Source: an uncultured Caldilinea sp.
GTDB lineage: Bacteria; Chloroflexota; Anaerolineae; Caldilineales; Caldilineaceae
Reading direction: 5' to 3'
Assembly (NCBI GenBank): GCA_937928035.1
Contig: CALFWA010000288.1
Location: 1 to 10,109, forward strand
DNA: 10,109 nt
Part shown: positions 1-10,109 of the stretch, in pieces
How the letters are laid out: each line of letters opens with the position of its first letter
How positions within the stretch are numbered: the first letter of the stretch is position 1
The notes under the pieces: generated by a model
The model's database searches: none
What the model was told of the DNA's origin: nothing
What the model saw: the letters and a program-made list of their open reading frames with translations, nothing else
Made by a program: the position numbers and the translations under genes

Positions 1-1
1 G

Positions 2-1432
2 CTTCCCACACGTCGCTGGGAGGCGGCGCCTGGCGATGTGGTTGCGCTGCCTGTGACCGTGCTCAACAACAGCCGGCGAAAGCTCTCTGCGCGCGTGTAT
101 GTGGAAGGCTGGCTGGACGAACGCTGGATGGTGGAGCCTTATGTGCAGGCCAGCCTGGAGCCGGGCGAACGCATCACTCTGGAGCTAAATCTCTCCCCGC
201 CACTCCACTCCAGCATCGAAGCCGGCGACCACCCGTTGGCCGTTGTGGTTCGCTCGCCAGAAGAGCCATTGCGGAGGGTCGTGTTGGGCTTCACACTGCA
301 GGTGCTTCCACTCAAGAGGCTGGCGCTCGAGGTGAGAGAAATGTCCAGGCCGGCGGCGTGGTGGCGACGCACGCTCGCGATTCCCGTTCACCTGACCAAT
401 CAGGGCAACTGCCCGCTCACCGTACGTTTGGAAGGGCGGACAATGACGCCGGTCGCTTCGCTTCGCCTTCCCGGCGGCGAGACGTTTATCTTGCCGCCAG
501 GAGGACGCCTCCATGCGCCGTTGCGCCTGACAGTTCACCGCCTGCCCTGGATCGGTTTGCACAGCCGGGAGTTGCTCTTCACCGTGCGCGCATGCTCTGA
601 CGAAGGAGAAACGCTGGCGCAGGCGCGCGGGAGCGTTGAGGTGCATCCCATCCTGGGGCTGTGGCAGCTTGCCGCCCTCGGTGCGCTGGGTGCGGTGGCG
701 GCAGCCAGCGCGCTGTTGCTCGTCGTCGTGAGCGTCCTGCTGATGCGCTACGCAGCGGCTCCGCCCCCGCAACCTGCTGCGGCAGGGGAGCCGGCGCCCG
801 CCGTCATCGTTGTGACGCTGAATCAACCCGTCGCTCCTGCCGCCGCTTCATCTTTTGCTCCGGCGCGACTGGCCGACGCCCCTCGTTTACAACCGGACCC
901 CTCAGCCCCCCTCGTCCTGCCCGACCAGGTGACGGCGCCGGGCAGCGGTGGGCCGGTCCGCGCTCTTGCAGCGCCCTCCACCGACGCCAGCGCTCCACCA
1001 TCGGACGGGCCGATGACCTATGCGCAGATGTTTCAAACCATTGCGGCGCAGTATGACCTCGACTGGCGCATGTTGGCGGCGCAGGCCTATGTCGAGAGTG
1101 GTTTCGATTCGCTGGCGCTGAGCAGCGCCGGCGCCATGGGGCTGATGCAGGTGTTGCCGACCACGTGGCGAGAATGGGCGCCGGTCGTCGGCGTCAACGA
1201 TCCCTTCGACAGCTACAGCAACGTCCAGGTGGCGGCCGTCTATCTCGATCATCTGCGCACGCAGCTTGCCCGCCAGGGCCGGCCGGAGAAAGAATGGATG
1301 TTGGTGGCCTACCACTGGGGCATCGATAGGCTCAGCGCTTTTCTGGCCGAAGGTGGCGACTGGCAGACGCTGCCGGAGCTGCACCGGCGTTACGCCGAGG
1401 ACATTCTGCGCATTGCCCGCATCCTTCCCTGA
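2..1432 (+). CDS. Membrane-anchored lytic transglycosylase (SLT domain), 5' end cut by window edge
   Basis: Predicted murein-cleaving enzyme. The frame is open to the left edge, so the true start lies outside; a GTG at 38 is an in-frame internal valine in a continuous domain. Numbering from the first full codon, residues 1-215 look like two beta-sandwich (Ig/CARDB-like) segments, with phrases such as VTVLNNS and VHLTNQGN. A membrane helix follows at about 221-248, then a Pro/Ala-rich linker to about 335, then a C-terminal SLT domain at about 338-455. The SLT signatures are visible: the catalytic Glu365 in YVESGFD, GAMGLMQ (residues 377-383), and AAVYL. The usual third motif AYNAG reads AYHWG (436-440), which is a departure from the family. 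In known SLT enzymes the Glu cleaves the MurNAc-GlcNAc bond and forms an anhydro product. The SLT domain should face outside the membrane; the side of the N-terminal part is unclear. The gene ends 6 nt from the convergent yqhQ-like gene. The SLT call is strong; the N-terminal call is an inference from sequence texture. Confidence 0.85.
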   Translation, partial: LPTRRWEAAPGDVVALPVTVLNNSRRKLSARVYVEGWLDERWMVEPYVQASLEPGERITLELNLSPPLHSSIEAGDHPLAVVVRSPEEPLRRVVLGFTLQVLPLKRLALEVREMSRPAAWWRRTLAIPVHLTNQGNCPLTVRLEGRTMTPVASLRLPGGETFILPPGGRLHAPLRLTVHRLPWIGLHSRELLFTVRACSDEGETLAQARGSVEVHPILGLWQLAALGALGAVAAASALLLVVVSVLLMRYAAAPPPQPAAAGEPAPAVIVVTLNQPVAPAAASSFAPARLADAPRLQPDPSAPLVLPDQVTAPGSGGPVRALAAPSTDASAPPSDGPMTYAQMFQTIAAQYDLDWRMLAAQAYVESGFDSLALSSAGAMGLMQVLPTTWREWAPVVGVNDPFDSYSNVQVAAVYLDHLRTQLARQGRPEKEWMLVAYHWGIDRLSAFLAEGGDWQTLPELHRRYAEDILRIARILP

Positions 1433-1438
1433 AAAATC

Positions 1439-2416
<978 letters not shown>

Positions 2417-2424
2417 GACGCAAA

Positions 2425-2455
2425 ATTGTACCATGAATGCAGAATGGCGACGCAA
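2425..2455 (-). promoter_or_regulatory. Predicted promoter of the yqhQ-like gene, possibly leaderless
   Basis: On the minus strand TACAAT (plus 2425-2430) matches the -10 consensus at 5 of 6 positions and is preceded by TGG, giving an extended -10 (TGnTACAAT). A weak -35, TTGCGT, lies at 2450-2455 with a 19-nt spacer. Only 8 nt separate the -10 box from the ATG, so transcription would start at or next to the start codon. This fits the absence of any ribosome binding site there. Confidence 0.4.
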
Positions 2456-2525
2456 TTGCGCAACAGGAAAAGAGGCGGAAGATCGGTAGGGATGAGACGC
2501 AATTACGCACTGCGTCATGATTGTC

Positions 2526-2555
2526 TTGCCTGCGTGATGCGACCTGAGGTACAAT
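2526..2555 (+). promoter_or_regulatory. Predicted promoter of the BTAD regulator gene
   Basis: A -35 TTGCCT (2526-2531, 4 of 6 to consensus) and a -10 TACAAT (2550-2555, 5 of 6) are separated by 18 nt. Transcription would begin near 2562 and give a leader of about 85 nt. The divergent promoter uses the same GGTACAAT core on the other strand. Confidence 0.45.
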
Positions 2556-2585
2556 AGGAAGCAAATTTTTTGAAAAGCGTAGTCA

Positions 2586-2632
2586 GGCGGCGATCCGAAA
2601 AAACACGCCGATCGGCCGCCGTGCGTTCGGAT
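2586..2632 (+). promoter_or_regulatory. Foldable 5' leader with two mutually exclusive stems
   Basis: In the predicted leader of the regulator mRNA, GGCGGCGATC (2586-2595) can pair with GATCGGCCGCC (2610-2620), forming 10 base pairs with one bulged G and a 14-nt A-rich loop. ATCCGAA (2593-2599) is the exact reverse complement of TTCGGAT (2626-2632), so a second stem would compete for bases 2593-2595. The second stem ends 14 nt before the ATG. There is no U-run after either stem and no known riboswitch motif that I recognise. It may tune translation of a message lacking a Shine-Dalgarno site, or be chance in GC-rich DNA. Confidence 0.3.
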
Positions 2633-2646
2633 TTCCACCTTCGTCC

Positions 2647-6153
<3,507 letters not shown>

Positions 6154-6191
6154 GATGTGATCGCCCCCAAAGAGTTGCGCAAATTCCTTGC

Positions 6192-6611
<420 letters not shown>

Positions 6612-6638
6612 CCGTCTTGCATCCCTTTCACCGTTCGG

Positions 6639-7157
6639 TTAGTCGTAGACGCGTCGCGCCAGCGCTGCATGACCGAACTGCCCTAGGATTTCCTCTTGCA
6701 GCGCTCCCATGACGCGCTCAGAAGTCTCATCGTCGTGATCGTAGCCAAGCAGGTGCAGCACCCCATGCACGACTAGCAACTGGAGTTCTGCAGTGACGCT
6801 ATTTTGGTAATGCGCGGCCTGACGCACACTATAAGGATATGCAATCACCAGGTCGCCGAGATAGTGTTGAACTTCTGCCAGCGCCTCTGCAGGCAATGCA
6901 AACGAAGGTGCACCAGGGAGACTTTCCTGTGCGGCGAAACTCAGTATGTCGGTCGGCTCGTCGATGCCTCGATATTGCGCGTTCAGGCTGCGGACATACT
7001 CGTCCGTCGTGAGTGCGACGGTGAGTCCGGCTCGTTCAACGTTAAGGCGACGCAGCGTCGCCTCCGCCGCAGCGCGAATTGCAGCCACGTCGATGGAATC
7101 GGTGAGCGCTTCGTCGATTTCGACGGCAATGTCGTATCCAGGGGACGGCGTATCCAT
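6639..7157 (-). CDS. ybeY: Endoribonuclease YbeY (rRNA maturation factor)
   Basis: A 172-residue single-domain metallohydrolase of the UPF0054 family, involved in 16S rRNA 3'-end maturation and ribosome quality control. The zinc motif is complete: HGVLHLLGYDH gives His131, His135 and His141 in the expected H-x3-H-x5-H spacing. The other family blocks are present too: NAQYRGIDEPTDILSF (59-74), with the conserved Arg and the PTDxLSF segment, and GDLVIAYP (101-108). The chain is of normal length. The ATG at 7155-7157 lies only 2 nt after the pgpH stop, and a strong GGAAGGA site (plus 7163-7169) overlaps the final pgpH codons at 5-nt spacing. Translation is therefore probably coupled to pgpH. The following gene is dgkA, the same order as in many Firmicutes. 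Confidence 0.96.
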   Translation of the reverse strand: MDTPSPGYDIAVEIDEALTDSIDVAAIRAAAEATLRRLNVERAGLTVALTTDEYVRSLNAQYRGIDEPTDILSFAAQESLPGAPSFALPAEALAEVQHYLGDLVIAYPYSVRQAAHYQNSVTAELQLLVVHGVLHLLGYDHDDETSERVMGALQEEILGQFGHAALARRVYD

Positions 7158-7159
7158 TC

Positions 7160-9394
<2,235 letters not shown>

Positions 9395-9404
9395 GCGTGT
9401 AGAG

Positions 9405-9868
9405 TTAGCGGGCAAGCAGGCGCCGCACCACCTGATTCACCGTTCTCCCATCTGCACGTGCGCCCGTCTTCGCCAACACGGCCGGCATGACCTGTCCCAT
9501 CTGTTTAGGCGAGTTGGCGCCCAGCTCGGCGATCACGGCGCGTGCAATCTCCTCGATTTCGGCCTCCGTGAGTTGCTGCGGTAGATATTGTTGCAACACC
9601 TGATATTCCAGCATTTCGGCGGCGGCGCGATCCGGTGCGCCCAGCCGCTCAAACTCTTCCGCCGCCTCTTTGCGGCGCTTCGCCTCGCGACGCACAACCT
9701 CGATCACCTCCGCTTCGCTCAGTTCATGCGCCTGCTCTCCGCTGGTGCGCGCCTGCATCAGGGCGGTTTTCAAGCTGCGCAAAGCAAGTTTCGCCGGTTC
9801 ATTGCGCTCGCGCATGGCGCGCTTCAGGTCGGCGTCGATGCGTTCCACCAGCGTCATCGATGTCTCAC

Positions 9869-9872
<4 letters not shown>
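9405..9872 (-). CDS. yqeY: YqeY/GatB-like (aspartyl/glutamyl amidotransferase B-related) protein
   Basis: A 155-residue soluble helical protein of the YqeY family, related to the tail domain of GatB. Its role is not established; a tRNA-linked function is suggested by the homology only. Visible family marks are LRSLKTAL near residues 32-39, the charged helix VVRREAKRRKEAAEEFERLG, YLPQQLTEAEIEEI around 95-108, KQMGQVM near 123-129 and a closing DGRTVNQVVRRLL. The ATG at 9870-9872 is preceded at 5 nt by a very strong GGGGAGGAG site (plus 9878-9886), which settles the start. Upstream codons of the open frame have no family-like sequence and run over the preceding gene. The start overlaps the stop of the upstream membrane-protein frame (ATGA), and pgpH begins 10 nt after its stop. 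YqeY lies near pgpH and ybeY in Firmicutes as well. Confidence 0.93.

Positions 9873-10109
<237 letters not shown>

Larger units (their letters stand above)
2417..2646. promoter_or_regulatory. Divergent intergenic region with repeated GACGCAA-type boxes
   Basis: These 230 nt hold no convincing gene. Three same-direction boxes are visible: GACGCAAAATTG (2417-2428), GACGCAATTGCGC (2449-2461) and GACGCAATTACGC (2496-2508). An inverted copy, TGCGTC, follows at 2511-2516. TGCGTCATG (2511-2519) is the exact reverse complement of 2414-2422, which spans the start codon of the yqhQ-like gene. ACGCA-C-TGCGT (2505-2515) is a perfect small palindrome, and GCAATTGC (2452-2459) is another. The first two boxes overlap the predicted core promoter of the yqhQ-like gene, and the third lies about 16 nt upstream of the predicted -35 of the regulator gene. 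This is the layout expected of operators serving both genes. SARP-type regulators usually bind direct repeats, so the adjacent regulator is a candidate binder, by inference only. Confidence 0.45.

Noticed and set aside
185..826. Minus-strand open frame opposite the transglycosylase gene
   Set aside because: No motif, Arg/Gln-rich shadow composition, and fully covered by a gene with clear domain structure on the plus strand.
2417..2638. N-terminal extension of the yqhQ-like gene to 2638
   Set aside because: The family starts at the YYGGQA block. The extra 74 codons cross the divergent promoters and repeats and show no membrane or family sequence.
6154..6191. Terminator between the regulator gene and dgkA
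   Set aside because: I looked for a hairpin in the 38-nt gap and found only short, distant complementarity (TTAAG and CTTAA) and no T-run, so no terminator is called.
9395..9415. TTG start of pgpH at 9415
   Set aside because: It would add 7 residues and overlap yqeY by 11 nt with no ribosome site. The ATG at 9394 is preferred, although the choice is not certain.

Overview
The window is about 60% GC and gene-dense, and looks like a chromosomal segment of a Chloroflexota bacterium, perhaps the Caldilineae/Anaerolineae side. That placement is inferred from three things: a very large SARP/BTAD-type regulator fused to an ATPase and helical repeats, a YqhQ/DUF1385 protein, and weak use of Shine-Dalgarno sites. 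No search was run. I see no tRNA, rRNA, CRISPR array, transposase, integrase or phage gene, so this is core-like rather than accessory DNA.

Layout. (1) Positions 2-1432, plus strand: the 3' part of a gene cut by the left edge. It encodes beta-sandwich-like segments, one membrane helix and a C-terminal lytic transglycosylase (SLT) domain. (2) It converges, 6 nt apart, on a minus-strand YqhQ/DUF1385 membrane protein gene (1439-2416). (3) A 230-nt divergent intergenic region (2417-2646) holds two back-to-back promoter candidates, repeated GACGCAA-type boxes and a foldable leader. (4) Positions 2647-6153, plus strand: an 1168-residue regulator with an OmpR-like winged helix, a BTAD domain, a P-loop ATPase and TPR-like repeats. 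(5) After 38 nt it converges on a minus-strand cluster that fills the rest of the window. In transcription order this is an unidentified membrane protein cut by the right edge (9869-10109), a YqeY/GatB-like protein (9405-9872), the c-di-AMP phosphodiesterase PgpH (7160-9394), the endoribonuclease YbeY (6639-7157) and a DgkA-type lipid kinase (6192-6611). Spacings are a 4-nt overlap, then 10, 2 and 27 nt, so one operon is likely; its promoter lies beyond the right edge.

How the genes fit together. The order yqeY-pgpH-ybeY-dgkA resembles the Firmicutes neighbourhood, but phoH, which commonly sits before pgpH there, is missing between yqeY and pgpH. PgpH would lower c-di-AMP, YbeY acts in 16S rRNA maturation and RNA quality control, DgkA-type kinases phosphorylate diacylglycerol or undecaprenol, and the transglycosylase cuts peptidoglycan. 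Together they give the region an envelope and RNA-housekeeping character. The large regulator's targets cannot be read from the sequence; the repeated boxes between it and the yqhQ-like gene make self-control and control of that neighbour a testable idea. I found no clear new multi-gene system. The most unusual items are the transglycosylase architecture with its altered third motif, and the divergent regulatory region.
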